DNA of 64,000 nucleotides from Acinetobacter sp. ANC 4204 (GCF_002135205.1 NZ_NEFZ01000004.1:248001-312000); one strand, 5' to 3'; shown: positions 1 through 8,782, counted from the first letter of the stretch. A program made the numbers and translations. The notes: generated by a model not told the origin, from the sequence alone.

Positions 1-1
1 T

Positions 2-313
2 AATATTAAGGAGAATCAATCTGCTTATGATGATGAGACAAAATTACGGACATGGATTTTATACTTCCCTTCTGCTTCCCATCCAGCTTACAAGAATGTT
101 GATATCCCAACAATTCCTTTTGAATTTGCATATCCAACTAGCTTTGTACAGAACTCAAAAGCTGAAAAAATCTCCATTTTACCTAGCAACCATACTTGCA
201 GAATTGTATTTGAGATAGATAATACACTTCCTGTAAAAACTGATCCTAAGCCAATATTAGAACCATCTGATGAAATTAAACCTGATGATTTTGATATTCA
301 GCTTGTAGTTTAA
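2..313 (+). CDS. C-terminal part of an unrecognised protein, cut by the window edge
   Basis: An open frame runs from the first bases of the window to a TAA at 311-313, giving about 103 residues with no internal stop. The codon pattern looks coding: Asp/Glu-rich, ending in acidic and Pro-rich text (PILEPSDEIKPDDFDIQLVV). A shorter overlapping frame at 27-218 is a shadow. The gene lies in the same frame as, and only 12 bases upstream of, the XRE/ImmA protein, so the two are probably co-transcribed. I do not recognise the family. In known ImmA-type pairs the partner is often a regulated toxin or repressor, but nothing here shows that. Confidence 0.6.
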   Translation, partial: NIKENQSAYDDETKLRTWILYFPSASHPAYKNVDIPTIPFEFAYPTSFVQNSKAEKISILPSNHTCRIVFEIDNTLPVKTDPKPILEPSDEIKPDDFDIQLVV

Positions 314-325
314 TCTGAGGTTAAT

Positions 326-1432
326 GTGTTTAATAAAGATCGTTTACGTATTGCTAAAGAGTTACGTGGCCTTAGCAATACCGATTTCGCAGACAAATTA
401 AGTTGCTCTATCTCTAAGGTAAAGCAACTTTTGGACGTGGAAAAAGAAATCAATGAAAATGATCAAGATGAAATATGTCGTGCATTAAACTTACCTAAGT
501 CTTTCTTCATTGGTAATGACACACAACCACATGAAACAGACCAAATCTTTTATCGTTCTGTTGCCCGTATTAAAGCGCAGCATAGAAAAGCTAATGAGGC
601 ATATACTCTTTTAGCAATCAACATTAACAAATACTTGAATCAAAAAGTAAAGTTACCTACTTTTCAACGTCCTGATTTGGATATCACTGAATTTTTGGGT
701 GAATCTAAATATGCTGATCATCTAGCGTCAGAGTTGAGAGGTTTATGGGCTTTAGGTAATCAACCTATTAACAATATTGTTTCATTATGTGAGCTAAAAG
801 GAATCCGTGTCTTTAGATTACCGACTGAAATTCGTGAAATTGATGCGCTATCTTTTTTTGATGATGAAAGTGGTAGCCCTTTCATATTTCTAAATACATT
901 TAAGTCTGCCGAAAGAGCCCGCTTCGATTGTGCACACGAACTTGGCCATATCGTTATGCATACGCATAACAAAAAAATTCGTGTTGAGAAAGATAATCGT
1001 GTTCTCGAAACTGAAGCAGATCAATTTTCATCTGAATTTTTAATGCCAACAGATGCATTCCTTTCCACTGCTCCACGCTATTTCTCATTAGAAAATATGA
1101 TTAAGTATAAAAAGATTTGGCGTACATCTTTGAAGGCCATTAACTATAAAGCTCACAAGCTGGGGTTAGTTAGTGATTGGGTTAACCGTAGTAACTCTAT
1201 AAAGATCAATTCATTGGGTTATAACATTAACGAGCCCGAAGAAACTCATCGTGATGAAAGCTTAATGCTACCTAAAATTATCTCTGTATTAGCGTCCCAG
1301 CCTTCATTTGATAAAAATCAGATGCTTGATGAAATTGGAATATCTGAAGATGATTTTAATCAATTAACATTTGATGCCTTAGCTAAAGTTGAATCTCCGA
1401 AGAAAAAACACAGGTTATATCTTGTTGATTAA
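326..1432 (+). CDS. XRE-family regulator fused to an ImmA/IrrE-type metallopeptidase
   Basis: 368 residues. Residues about 1-65 form a Cro/C1-like helix-turn-helix (RIAKELRGLSNTDFADKL...). The middle carries the zinc-protease motif HELGH near residue 203 within CAHELGHIVMHTH, followed by an E-T-E-A-D-Q-F segment that supplies the third ligand in ImmA/IrrE/DUF955 proteins. Known members cleave or inactivate a cognate repressor or antitoxin in response to damage or mobile-element signals. The start is GTG at 326, with TGAGG five bases upstream; an ATG at 324 is out of frame. The upstream neighbour is the edge-truncated gene 12 bases away, a likely operon partner. The family call is firm; the target is unknown. 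Confidence 0.85.
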   Translation: MFNKDRLRIAKELRGLSNTDFADKLSCSISKVKQLLDVEKEINENDQDEICRALNLPKSFFIGNDTQPHETDQIFYRSVARIKAQHRKANEAYTLLAININKYLNQKVKLPTFQRPDLDITEFLGESKYADHLASELRGLWALGNQPINNIVSLCELKGIRVFRLPTEIREIDALSFFDDESGSPFIFLNTFKSAERARFDCAHELGHIVMHTHNKKIRVEKDNRVLETEADQFSSEFLMPTDAFLSTAPRYFSLENMIKYKKIWRTSLKAINYKAHKLGLVSDWVNRSNSIKINSLGYNINEPEETHRDESLMLPKIISVLASQPSFDKNQMLDEIGISEDDFNQLTFDALAKVESPKKKHRLYLVD

Positions 1433-1452
1433 TCTAAATTCTATATAAATAA

Positions 1453-1468
1453 AGCGCCACACGGCGCT
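1453..1468 (-). terminator. Terminator of higBA
   Basis: A six-base-pair stem (AGCGCC/GGCGCT) with an ACAC loop lies just past the higA stop codon. Read on the minus strand it is followed by TTTATTTATAT. A near-identical hairpin ends the siderophore receptor gene at 2144-2159. Confidence 0.6.
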
Positions 1469-1472
1469 CTAC

Positions 1473-1757
1473 TTATGCAAAATCCTGAACCAATTTTTTT
1501 ATGACTGGTCGCTGACGCTGACTTGCGTTCCATAAGTCATGCTGCATTTGTAAATTCAACCAAAACTCTGGTGACGTTTCTAAAGCCTCGCTTAAACGAA
1601 TCGCCATATCTGCTGAAATACCTGTATGACCATTCAAAATACGAGATAGATTTGCTCGAGTAACACCTAGCGCTTGAGCAGCTTCAGTCACGGGGGTTTC
1701 ACCTATATATTCCCGCAACATTTCGCCAGGATGTGGTGCATTAAACATCATATTCAT
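1473..1757 (-). CDS. higA: HigA-type antitoxin (XRE family)
   Basis: 94 residues with the HigA/VapI layout: an N-terminal HPGEML motif, a helix-turn-helix (TEAAQALGVTRANLSRILNG), then SEALETSPEFWLNLQMQHDLW, the signature of the addiction-module antitoxin family. It binds the cognate HigB toxin and represses its own promoter. It lies 18 bases downstream of the toxin gene, so the order is toxin first, as is usual for higBA and opposite to most other type II systems. Start could be Met1, Met3 or Met4, differing by a few residues. Confidence 0.9.
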   Translation of the reverse strand: MNMMFNAPHPGEMLREYIGETPVTEAAQALGVTRANLSRILNGHTGISADMAIRLSEALETSPEFWLNLQMQHDLWNASQRQRPVIKKLVQDFA

Positions 1758-1775
1758 AGTTCGTACTCCTACACC

Positions 1776-2057
1776 TTAGTGATAGTCCAGATAATCCACG
1801 ATGTAGACATCGCCATCTTCAAATTTAAAAATTACTCGCCAATTACCGTTTACAGTGAGTGACCATTGATCTTGTAGGTTTCCACTGAGCTTATGCAATC
1901 GCCAATTGGGTGGAGTCCTTAAATCATTCACTGTAGATGCAGCATGTAATGCCGCAAGAATCAAACGTAATTTAGAAGAATGCGTTGCTTGGATACCTGC
2001 TGTTGTACCTGTTTGGAAAAAAGCCTGAAGACCTTTATGTTTAAAACTCTTAATCAA
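1776..2057 (-). CDS. higB: HigB-type toxin (RelE superfamily)
   Basis: 93 residues matching RelE-fold HigB toxins: MIKSFKHKGLQ at the start, RLHKLSGNLQDQWSLTVNGNWRVIFKF in the middle and a short acidic end (DVYIVDYLDYH). HigB is a ribosome-dependent mRNA interferase. The predicted start is TTG at 2055-2057; this fits the usual N-terminus of the family. It is the first gene of a two-gene operon with higA. Confidence 0.9.
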   Translation of the reverse strand: MIKSFKHKGLQAFFQTGTTAGIQATHSSKLRLILAALHAASTVNDLRTPPNWRLHKLSGNLQDQWSLTVNGNWRVIFKFEDGDVYIVDYLDYH

Positions 2058-2073
2058 GCTTTAGCATCCATTC

Positions 2074-2097
2074 GTATAGCGTATATATACAATATAC
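2074..2097. promoter_or_regulatory. Candidate HigA operator and higBA promoter region
   Basis: Immediately upstream of higB an AT-rich run holds repeated GTATA/TATAC arms (GTATAGCGTATATATACAAT then ATAC). Short inverted repeats of this kind overlapping the promoter are the usual HigA binding site. This is inferred from position and symmetry only. Confidence 0.4.
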
Positions 2098-2143
2098 ACC
2101 ACTATGAAAAATATGTGTAGAGAGAAACCCCATATAAAAATAA

Positions 2144-2159
2144 AGCGCCTCATGGCGCT
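2144..2159 (-). terminator. Terminator of the siderophore receptor gene
   Basis: Stem AGCGCC/GGCGCT with a TCAT loop eight bases after the receptor stop codon, followed on the minus strand by TTTATTTTTATATG. Confidence 0.6.
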
Positions 2160-2166
2160 CAATTTC

Positions 2167-4356
2167 TTAATAATTAATTGTGTAACTTAATGCGAAAGTT
2201 CTCCCTTCAGCAGGAATCGCTAACAACGTATTCGCATTGGTCACTGCTGCCTGTTGAGCAAATACCGTTTTATATTGTTTGCCCCATACATTGTACACAC
2301 CAAAGTCCACTCGACCTTTTGCTAACGGGAAATGTGCTAATACGTCCATCGTGGTATAGCCTTTAATCTCAGCCGCACTATTGGCATCAGTAATTCCAGC
2401 AGCTTTTAGAGCAAGGTCATCTTTATAGGCTTTATCAGTTCCTTTAATTGCCAACATTTGGGTACGTACACCATAACCTTCAGCAGTATTCCATTCCGCG
2501 AATAATGTACCTTTCATCGGTGAAACAGCAAAGGCATTTAACTCATGCCAATTATTGGCAGCGTCCTTATACTGGCCTCGCGTATAACCTAATGTACCGC
2601 CCACTTTGTAGTTCTCCATAAATGGATAACTTACTGTTGCTTCAGCACCATAAACTCGCTGATCTGTATCAACAACATTTACAGAGCGATCTGAGTTAAA
2701 TTGAACGACTTTATCAGAGGTATTATAGAAACCTGTTAAACCCAAATTTAAACCTGTGTCTTGGTTTAAACGCCAGCCTAGTTCATAGCTATTCACCGTG
2801 ATCGGAGCGATACCAGACGTGGTTAAGGTATATGCGGCAACATCACGTAACACACGTTGTACATCTGGGTAGCTATAACCTTGTGAGAAGTTGGCATAAA
2901 TTTGCTGCGCATCCGTCAATTTATAGACCGCACCTAAATTAAATAGGAATTTATCAGAGTCTGTCGAATCAGCAGCCATTAAAGTATATGGTGTACGTGC
3001 AGTTAAATAACTATCTGTATCAGCCTGAACATATTGGTAACGTACCCCAGCTTGAATATTCAGCTGATCTGTTAATGCATAGTCCCCTTGTATAAAGGTA
3101 CCAATATTCTGAATTTCAGTATCTGGTCCTGAGCCTTGTTTTTCGCCTGTTGGGGTATAGACTAAGCCATTATTGCTTGGCGTGTAGTAGTCCGCCCACT
3201 GATGGTCTTTTTCCCAGTCATAATCCAGACCATAAGTAAGTTTTAGATCTCGATCTACCACTTTCATATCTGACTGTAAGGTTGTACGAATACCCGCATA
3301 GTCCACATTCGACTGGCTTTGCTTAACATTCGTACCATCTTTTGAATAACCATAAGGTACAAAGCGTGACTTCTCATTACGATAGTATGCTTCGACATTC
3401 AAAACCTGTCCTAAGAAATCCTGATTTTGGTACTGAGTATTAAAAGCATAGCGTTCTGTAAAAGGCTGATTATCTAAACTCCAACCTTTGATCGCTTTAT
3501 AAGATGGGGATGTTTTGGTCAGTAAATACGAATAATCTGGTCCATATTCTGTATCTTGCTCATCTTTATAATACTGAGCACCAAAACTTAAACTCTGATT
3601 ATCAGTTAAATTAAAGTTTAAACGACCATTCACATCAATGGTGTCAGTATCCATCGTACTGCCTTGCCAAGGGCTTAATGAAATACGATCCCCATTACCA
3701 TCAAATTGAGATCCACGATTGGTATAATCTATCCCAAGAAAACCATCGACTTTGTCATTTGCAAATGAAGCCGTTTGCCCAACTTGATAAGCGAGGCTGT
3801 CACCACGGAAATTATCGGCTGATGTCACGCCTAGTTTGGTCTGAAAGCTAACAGGCTCAGACTTGTCAGCACGTTTGGTAATAATATTGATAATCCCGCC
3901 TGTTGCACCAGAACCATAGATACTAGTTGCACCTGAAACCACCTCAATATGATCAATCATATTCGGGCTAATGCTATTCAGCTGACGTGCAACATCACGA
4001 GAACCTGTTTGTGATACGCCATCAATCATCACCAGTACATTACGACCACGCATAGTTTGGCCATAATTACTACTGGTTCCACTGCTTGGTGCTAAAGATG
4101 GTACAAGTTGAGCCAAAATATCGGCAACTTTACGCCCTGGTCCTGCCTGTTGAGAAATTTCGTCAGCTGAAATGGTTTGCACAGTTCCAGCAATTTCAGA
4201 AATGCTTTTTGGAGTACGTGTTGCTGTCATCACAATCGTTGGAAGTTGAGCTTCAGCATTTTGTGTTGTAGTACTATTTGTTACTGTGTCTTCAGCATAA
4301 AGTTGGGTACAAATAGCTACCGTAAGCAGGCAAAGACTAAAGTGTGACAAGCGCAT
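2167..4356 (-). CDS. TonB-dependent siderophore receptor, IutA type
   Basis: 729 residues. Residues 1-21 are a signal peptide ending near LYAED. The TonB box region reads LPTIVMTATRTPKS. The plug carries NYGQTMRGRNVLVMIDGV and ATSIYGSGATGGIINIITK, and the barrel ends in TFALSYTINY with the terminal aromatic residue expected of outer-membrane porins. Plug and barrel motifs follow the aerobactin receptor IutA closely (for example DSRQL/ARQLNSI, YDGNGD/FDGNGD and VNSYELGWR), so a hydroxamate siderophore such as aerobactin is the best guess. It imports ferric siderophore across the outer membrane using TonB energy. No siderophore synthesis genes are nearby. A Fur-box-like site precedes it. The family is sure, the ligand is not. 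Confidence 0.85.
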   Translation of the reverse strand: MRLSHFSLCLLTVAICTQLYAEDTVTNSTTTQNAEAQLPTIVMTATRTPKSISEIAGTVQTISADEISQQAGPGRKVADILAQLVPSLAPSSGTSSNYGQTMRGRNVLVMIDGVSQTGSRDVARQLNSISPNMIDHIEVVSGATSIYGSGATGGIINIITKRADKSEPVSFQTKLGVTSADNFRGDSLAYQVGQTASFANDKVDGFLGIDYTNRGSQFDGNGDRISLSPWQGSTMDTDTIDVNGRLNFNLTDNQSLSFGAQYYKDEQDTEYGPDYSYLLTKTSPSYKAIKGWSLDNQPFTERYAFNTQYQNQDFLGQVLNVEAYYRNEKSRFVPYGYSKDGTNVKQSQSNVDYAGIRTTLQSDMKVVDRDLKLTYGLDYDWEKDHQWADYYTPSNNGLVYTPTGEKQGSGPDTEIQNIGTFIQGDYALTDQLNIQAGVRYQYVQADTDSYLTARTPYTLMAADSTDSDKFLFNLGAVYKLTDAQQIYANFSQGYSYPDVQRVLRDVAAYTLTTSGIAPITVNSYELGWRLNQDTGLNLGLTGFYNTSDKVVQFNSDRSVNVVDTDQRVYGAEATVSYPFMENYKVGGTLGYTRGQYKDAANNWHELNAFAVSPMKGTLFAEWNTAEGYGVRTQMLAIKGTDKAYKDDLALKAAGITDANSAAEIKGYTTMDVLAHFPLAKGRVDFGVYNVWGKQYKTVFAQQAAVTNANTLLAIPAEGRTFALSYTINY

Positions 4357-4389
4357 TCTAATTTCTCAATGGTAAGCATTAATATTGAT

Positions 4390-4408
4390 GCAAATAGTAA
4401 TCATTAAT
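4390..4408 (-). promoter_or_regulatory. Fur-box-like site upstream of the receptor gene
   Basis: The segment GCAAATAGTAATCATTAAT matches the 19-base Fur consensus at 13 positions by eye, including the core TAATCATTA. It lies about 35-55 bases upstream of the receptor start codon, where a repressor would block the promoter. Confidence 0.5.
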
Positions 4409-4508
4409 ATTATTAATGTAAAAACTTTTATTTGGATTTACTTTATTTCTACGATTTATATCGAAATGAGGCTTCTACCAAATTGTTCTACCTAAGGCTA
4501 TCTCTAGA

Positions 4509-4862
4509 CTACCCACCACTCAACCTTTTCATTGCTTCAATGCTCGTCTTAAATCCAACTGATTTATCAATGCTGTGAGTTGCTTGCTCGATAATCCAAT
4601 CTCCTGTGATCCCCTCCCGAAACCCCACAAGAGTAAGTGGCTTCTCGGCCGTAATTTCTGGATTATCTGGTAAATTCAAACTTAACCGTTCTTCACCACG
4701 GCGTGATTGATCTAATGATGCTTGAGCTGCTGATTGTGCGCTTTTAGCATCCTGATAAATATGCCTGAGTCTTTTGACTGGCTCTCCATCACCAACTTTC
4801 ACCTCATGCTTTTTGGCGCCCTTTTTATCATGCCAATATGCGATTGCAGTCCCGACACTATC
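4509..4862 (-). pseudogene. Remnant of phage late-control protein D (tail hub), 3' end only
   Basis: The frame encodes the last ~115 residues of a P2-type gpD (VgrG-like baseplate hub): AIAYWHDKKGAKKHEVKVGDG, then RLRHIYQDAKSAQSAAQASL and a C-terminal LVGFREGITGDWIIEQATHSID. The recognisable part continues upstream of the GTG at 4800-4802 to about 4862 and then stops making sense, where it meets the integrase remnant on the other strand. Full-length gpD proteins are about 330-390 residues, so two thirds are missing. It is a prophage relic. Confidence 0.75.
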
Positions 4863-5360
4863 ACTTGTGCCGATCTGGTGGTAATGGAACGCTCAAGCAT
4901 TAACATCAAAGACAACACCATGACCATACTTCAGCATAAATCGCTGAATTACGACAAACCTGTGTTTATTGAAGTGGATATGCATCCTGAGCTACGCGAA
5001 GTCGTATTGCAGTGTATAGAGCATTCTATGCGACTACGCTGCCCTTACCTGATTGCAACGCGACCAGACCACATTAACGAGCAAATCCGTAATGCAAAAC
5101 TACATCCTTTTGCTGTGACAGAGGATCACATTACCAAGCAGTTTAAAAAGTATCGGGACCTGTCTGGTGCGTATGATCACTTAGAGCTAAACCAACGACC
5201 ATCGCTACATGACTTACGTGCCTTAGGCATTTATAACATCACGCAGAAGTATGGAAAGAAGTACGCACAGGCGCTGGCTGGTCACGCAACTGTGAAGATG
5301 ACGGATCACTATTTAGAGGGTCACGAAGCGCCTAAACCTGAGCGGATTAGCTATCGTTAG
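4857..5360 (+). pseudogene. Remnant of a phage tyrosine recombinase (integrase), C-terminal half
   Basis: About 165 residues of integrase remain. The box II HDLRALGIYNIT, the GH of LAGHATVKMTDHYLEG and the nucleophile Tyr of DHYL are present, but the first catalytic Arg and the N-terminal DNA-binding domain are absent. The frame stays open leftwards through antisense gpD sequence to an ATG at 4734, but that part is not integrase-like. In P2-type prophages int and D lie at opposite ends with their 3' ends facing outwards, exactly the polarity seen here, so the interior of the prophage has been deleted. Confidence 0.75.
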
Positions 5361-5370
5361 TCTTGCCAAT

Positions 5371-5406
5371 AAAGCTGATGCTTCCATTTCATGGATCATC
5401 AGCTTT
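5371..5406 (+). terminator. Terminator after the integrase remnant
   Basis: Ten-base stem AAAGCTGATG / CATCAGCTTT with a 16-base loop, starting 11 bases after the integrase stop codon. It is followed by a weak T-rich stretch. Confidence 0.55.
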
Positions 5407-5445
5407 TGATTTCATATAATCGCCAGTTTGTTAAATAGAGTTCAC

Positions 5446-5820
5446 TTATCTTTTAATAACATCATTAGGAGTTAGATAAATTTCTGATTCTTCACCTTGT
5501 ACAGTAGCTTTTAACTTTTTTGATATATTAATCATTTTATCAATAGCTTCAGGTGTCGGGTTTTTCGTTAGTAAGTCACACGAGTTACGGTCATACCATA
5601 GAGAAAACTCTTGTTCATCAATGGATATAAGAAAGTCCTCTTCTGAATTTTGAAGATCTACCGTTATTGTTGGGTCTGTTTCTAAATATGAATTCCATTC
5701 TTGTTTAGTAATACATTCACCATCATTAAGATAAAATTCTTTTTTTGTTATATACACATTATAGCCAGCATAGGTAATTGGACTAATAATTAAAAGGATA
5801 GGAATAATAAGTCTGAACAT
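5446..5820 (-). CDS. Small secreted protein of unknown function
   Basis: About 124 residues from the ATG at 5818-5820; a further in-frame ATG at 5848-5850 would add ten residues. The inner start is preferred because it begins directly with a signal peptide (MFRLIIPILLIISPITYAG). The mature part is acidic, with two Cys residues (GECITKQ and RNSCDLL) that could form a disulfide in the periplasm. I do not recognise the family. It sits between the integrase remnant and the tRNA half-gene, so it may be cargo of the vanished element. Confidence 0.5.
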   Translation of the reverse strand: MFRLIIPILLIISPITYAGYNVYITKKEFYLNDGECITKQEWNSYLETDPTITVDLQNSEEDFLISIDEQEFSLWYDRNSCDLLTKNPTPEAIDKMINISKKLKATVQGEESEIYLTPNDVIKR

Positions 5821-6171
5821 TGAGTTAGTGATCTCTAAAGGAATTAACATTTAATTTTGCTAAAATTAACATAATACACGTTATACGTAATTCATTTTTT
5901 ATTTCATATAATTCAATGTATTAATTGACTTGATGAACCCCAACCCAGATGTATTAGGATTTTTAATAGTTTATTATGTTCCACGATTACTTATTAAACA
6001 ATGTTCCACGGTTTTGTATAGTCTCATTTAAGACTGAAACAGAAAAAATGTCCAGATGAAATAAGAATAGATGTCCAAGTAGTTATTGATTTAGCTACCA
6101 TTAATCATCGTTTTTAAGTTTAAATGAACGAGTTTTCCACATTGGGGAATTACGCCATTCCCCGAAAACAA

Positions 6172-6196
6172 AAAGCCCACTTTTTGAGTGGGCTTT
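6172..6196. terminator. Strong hairpin terminator
   Basis: Perfect ten-base stem AAAGCCCACT / AGTGGGCTTT with a five-base T-rich loop. T-runs exist on the minus strand (TTTTTGTTTTC), so it best fits as the terminator of a minus-strand transcript, originally the tRNA-Val gene whose 3' half lies just to its right. Confidence 0.6.
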
Positions 6197-6221
6197 AATC
6201 TGTTAAAATATCAACGAATTT

Positions 6222-6266
6222 TGGTAGGTATATCCAGACTCGAACTGGAGACCTCTACGATGTCAA
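6222..6266 (-). other. 3' half of a tRNA-Val(GAC) gene, probable attachment-site relic
   Basis: Read on the minus strand the segment gives an anticodon loop TTGACAT, the 3' anticodon strand CGTAG, a variable loop, a T arm (TCCAG-TTCGAGT-CTGGA), the acceptor strand TATACCT, A73 and CCA. The loop matches tRNA-Val with anticodon GAC. Upstream of the loop the sequence is ACCCA instead of the CTACG needed to pair, and no D arm follows, so the 5' half is missing. Tyrosine recombinases commonly integrate at this point of tRNA genes and leave such a copy behind. With an integrase remnant less than 1 kb away, an att relic is the simplest reading. Confidence 0.6.
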
Positions 6267-6398
6267 TGGGTGGTCACATATGAAAAATCAACAATTTAGG
6301 TACTATTGGCGCCCATGTTTCGCCCATTTTTTTTGTTACAATTTAGTTTACCATTTACACAAAAATATCGATGTTTACTATCTATTGGTTCACTACTC

Positions 6399-6747
6399 GG
6401 CTTTGTTGTATAAAGCTATTCTTAAAGACTTCTTCAGTAATATAATTTCTAAATGAAGAAGCCTGCATCTAAAATCTATCGTACAACGAATTGGTCCTCT
6501 TATAACCAAACTCTAATCAAGCGAGGAAATATTTCAATTTGGTTCGATCCTCAGACTAAATGGCATGCTCAGCCATAAGCTAAGCATGGAAGAAATCAAA
6601 CCTATTCTGATAGAGCAATTCAGTACTGTTTGATGATCAAATCTATCTTTCGACTTTCTTTGCGTATAGTCACAGGTTTTGTGCAAAGTCTAATTGAACT
6701 CAGTGGTTAAGTTGGACAACACCAGATTATTCCACACTTTGATGACA
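6399..6747 (+). mobile_element. 5' fragment of an IS5-family (IS903-group-like) insertion sequence
   Basis: Starts at the terminal repeat GGCTTTGTTGTA and encodes the N-terminal transposase region: MKKPASKIYRTTNW, LIKRGNISIWFDPQTKWHA, then SDRAIQYCLMIKSIFRLSLR, up to a WTTPDYSTL segment. It has in-frame stops (one after HAQP, one after the LIELSG segment) and breaks off near 6747, where IS982 sequence begins. A longer relative lies at 54841-55893. It is non-functional. Confidence 0.75.
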
Positions 6748-6958
6748 AAAGCAGATGAATACCATCTAAAACAACGCAATAAAATAGAAACTTTGTTCAG
6801 TTTTCTTAAAGGGGCTTACAATCTAGTGACGACTAGAGCGAGAAGTGTTGCAGGCTATTCAGCTGGTATTTATGTATCTCTGTTTGCTTATGAAATATGT
6901 CATTAAAACAAGCCGATGCTTCGTATTATGGAAATATCAGCTTAAGTAGAATTAGGGT
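6748..6958 (+). mobile_element. 3' fragment of an IS982-family insertion sequence
   Basis: Encodes the C-terminal transposase stretch DEYHLKQRNKIETLFSFLKG and ARSVAGYSAGIYVSLFAYE, close to the end of the intact IS982-type transposase at 57244-58149. It ends at an IS982-like terminal repeat (GTAGAATTAGGGT). The frame that fuses IS5 and IS982 sequence (6694-6906) is an accident of the junction, not a gene. Confidence 0.75.
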
Positions 6959-7428
6959 TAATATAATCAAATTATCTCTATGCAACTAAAAAGTAAATCA
7001 AATTCTTAAATAGTGATTATCCTAAATAAAATATTTATTAAATTTAAGTAAAATAAACAAAAACACTTTAATTATTATGGTATTTACTTTCATTAGAAAA
7101 AATTACACAAAATAAATATAAATCAATATTTTACATATTCCATGTAATTTCCCAATATTGAAATGCACTATACTAGTGCAATATTATCTTATTTATGATT
7201 CATTATGGTGCAATAAATATTTATTAACTGGCTCTGCTTTGGTGCATTAATAATTAATTGTTTAGCATGTCTTTAATATATGGATTCCATATTAACATTT
7301 CGAAATCTTATGACCTGATTGTTGTTTTTTTCTATAAACTGCCTGCTCTTCTCAAACAGAGTGGTTTCATGCTTCAAATGTTGCATGGTTGCGTAATTTA
7401 AAATTTGATCTAAAAAGGTATATAGATA
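6959..7428. other. AT-rich intergenic region upstream of dctA
   Basis: No supported gene. Very AT-rich, with stops in all frames over most of its length. It must contain the dctA promoter, but I see no single convincing -35/-10 pair. Confidence 0.5.
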
Positions 7429-8727
7429 ATGGAATTCAGTACCCTTGAACCAGAAGTTATAAAAAAGAAACAGAAGTTTCATCAAATATTATATGTCCAG
7501 GTAATATTTGCAATTATCTTAGGTATATTATTAGGTCATTTTTACCCTGAGTTTGGTGAAAGCCTAAAACCCCTAGGCGATGCATTTATTAAAATTGTTA
7601 AAATGATTATTGCTCCAGTAATTTTTTTAACAGTTGTTACGGGTATTGCTGGCATGACTAATATGAGTCGTGTTGGTCGTGTGACTGGTAAAGCGATGTT
7701 GTACTTTTTTACCTTCTCATCATTAGCTCTTATTGTAGGAATGGTAGTGGCGAATATTATTCAACCCGGTAAAGGTTTGAATATTGATCCAACTACATTA
7801 GCAAATGATAAAGTAGCTGATTATGTAGAAAAAGCACATGATGCGACTTTAGTCGACTTTTTCATGAATATTATTCCTAAGACACTAATAAGCCCTTTAG
7901 CTGAAGGAAGCATTCTACAAGTCTTATTTGTCGCAGTTCTATTCGGTATTGCTTTAGCTGCAATTGGTGACCGTGGTCGCCCAATTGTTGATATTCTAAA
8001 TAATTTGACAGCTCCTGTATTTTATTTAGTCGGGATGTTAATGAAGTTAGCTCCAATTGGTGCTTTTGGTGCAATGGCATTTACAATTGGCGCATATGGT
8101 ATTGAAGCTATAGGTAATTTGCTATTACTGATAATGACTTTCTATATAACATCGTTGTTGTTTATACTTATTATTTTAGGTGCAGTAGCTCGCTACAATG
8201 GATTTTCAATTTTAGCTCTCATTCGATATATTAAAGATGAATTATGGCTTGTATTAGGTACAAGTTCATCAGAAGCGGCCCTACCCACTTTAATGCAAAA
8301 AATGGAAAAAGCTGGTTGTGAAAAGTCTGTAGTGGGTCTAGTAATCCCGACAGGATATTCATTTAATCTTGATGGTACTAATATTTATATGACCATGGCA
8401 GCGTTATTTATTGCTCAAGCATGTAATGTAGACTTATCAATTGGTGAACAAATAGCTCTTTTACTGGTAGCAATGGTTAGCTCTAAAGGGGCAGCTGGAG
8501 TAACTGGTGCAGGATTTATTACCCTAGCGGCTACATTGTCTGTTGTACCAGCAGTACCTGTTGCAGGAATGGCATTAATTTTAGGTATTGATCGCTTTAT
8601 GTCAGAATGCCGTGCATTAACCAATCTAGTAGGAAATGCTTGCGCAACAATCGTTGTTGCTCGTTGGGATAATGCTTTGGAGAAAGATGTACTAGATGAA
8701 GTTTTAAATAAACCAAAATCATCTTAA
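7429..8727 (+). CDS. dctA: Sodium/proton-dicarboxylate symporter (DctA/GltP family)
   Basis: 432 residues with about eight membrane helices plus two re-entrant hairpins. Signature motifs are present: the serine-rich loop [41 protein letters not shown], and the C-terminal [26 protein letters not shown]. Together these are typical of aerobic C4-dicarboxylate (succinate, fumarate, malate) uptake permeases; a glutamate or aspartate transporter of the same family cannot be excluded. Start ATG at 7429 follows an AAGG about 12 bases upstream. It stands alone, with its own strong terminator. Confidence 0.9.
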   Translation: MEFSTLEPEVIKKKQKFHQILYVQVIFAIILGILLGHFYPEFGESLKPLGDAFIKIVKMIIAPVIFLTVVTGIAGMTNMSRVGRVTGKAMLYFFTFSSLALIVGMVVANIIQPGKGLNIDPTTLANDKVADYVEKAHDATLVDFFMNIIPKTLISPLAEGSILQVLFVAVLFGIALAAIGDRGRPIVDILNNLTAPVFYLVGMLMKLAPIGAFGAMAFTIGAYGIEAIGNLLLLIMTFYITSLLFILIILGAVARYNGFSILALIRYIKDELWLVLGTSSSEAALPTLMQKMEKAGCEKSVVGLVIPTGYSFNLDGTNIYMTMAALFIAQACNVDLSIGEQIALLLVAMVSSKGAAGVTGAGFITLAATLSVVPAVPVAGMALILGIDRFMSECRALTNLVGNACATIVVARWDNALEKDVLDEVLNKPKSS

Positions 8728-8741
8728 TCTCTAGTTTATTC

Positions 8742-8773
8742 AAACCCTTGAATAAATATATATTCAAGGGTTT
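8742..8773. terminator. Bidirectional terminator between dctA and dps
   Basis: Perfect 13-base stem AAACCCTTGAATA / TATTCAAGGGTTT with a six-base loop, placed between the convergent dctA and dps genes. Confidence 0.85.
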
Positions 8774-8782
8774 CTATATTTA

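Larger units (their letters stand above)
5851..6398. other. Non-coding scar region
   Basis: No convincing reading frame. It contains two copies of AATGTTCCACG about 26 bases apart near 5975-6010, a seven-base-pair hairpin GGGGAAT/ATTCCCC at 6144-6163, the terminator at 6172-6196 and the tRNA-Val fragment at 6222-6266. The right part reads like the debris of an attachment region. Confidence 0.5.

Noticed and set aside
27..218. Short open frame of 63 codons at the left end
   Set aside because: It overlaps the longer uninterrupted frame ending at 313, which has better coding character and sits 12 bases before the next gene.
4734..4856. 5' extension of the integrase frame to an ATG
   Set aside because: These codons are antisense to the gene D remnant and give no integrase-like text.
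6694..6906. Short open frame with IS982-like C-terminus
   Set aside because: It is an artefact that fuses the end of the IS5 fragment to the IS982 fragment; its first ~15 residues are not transposase.
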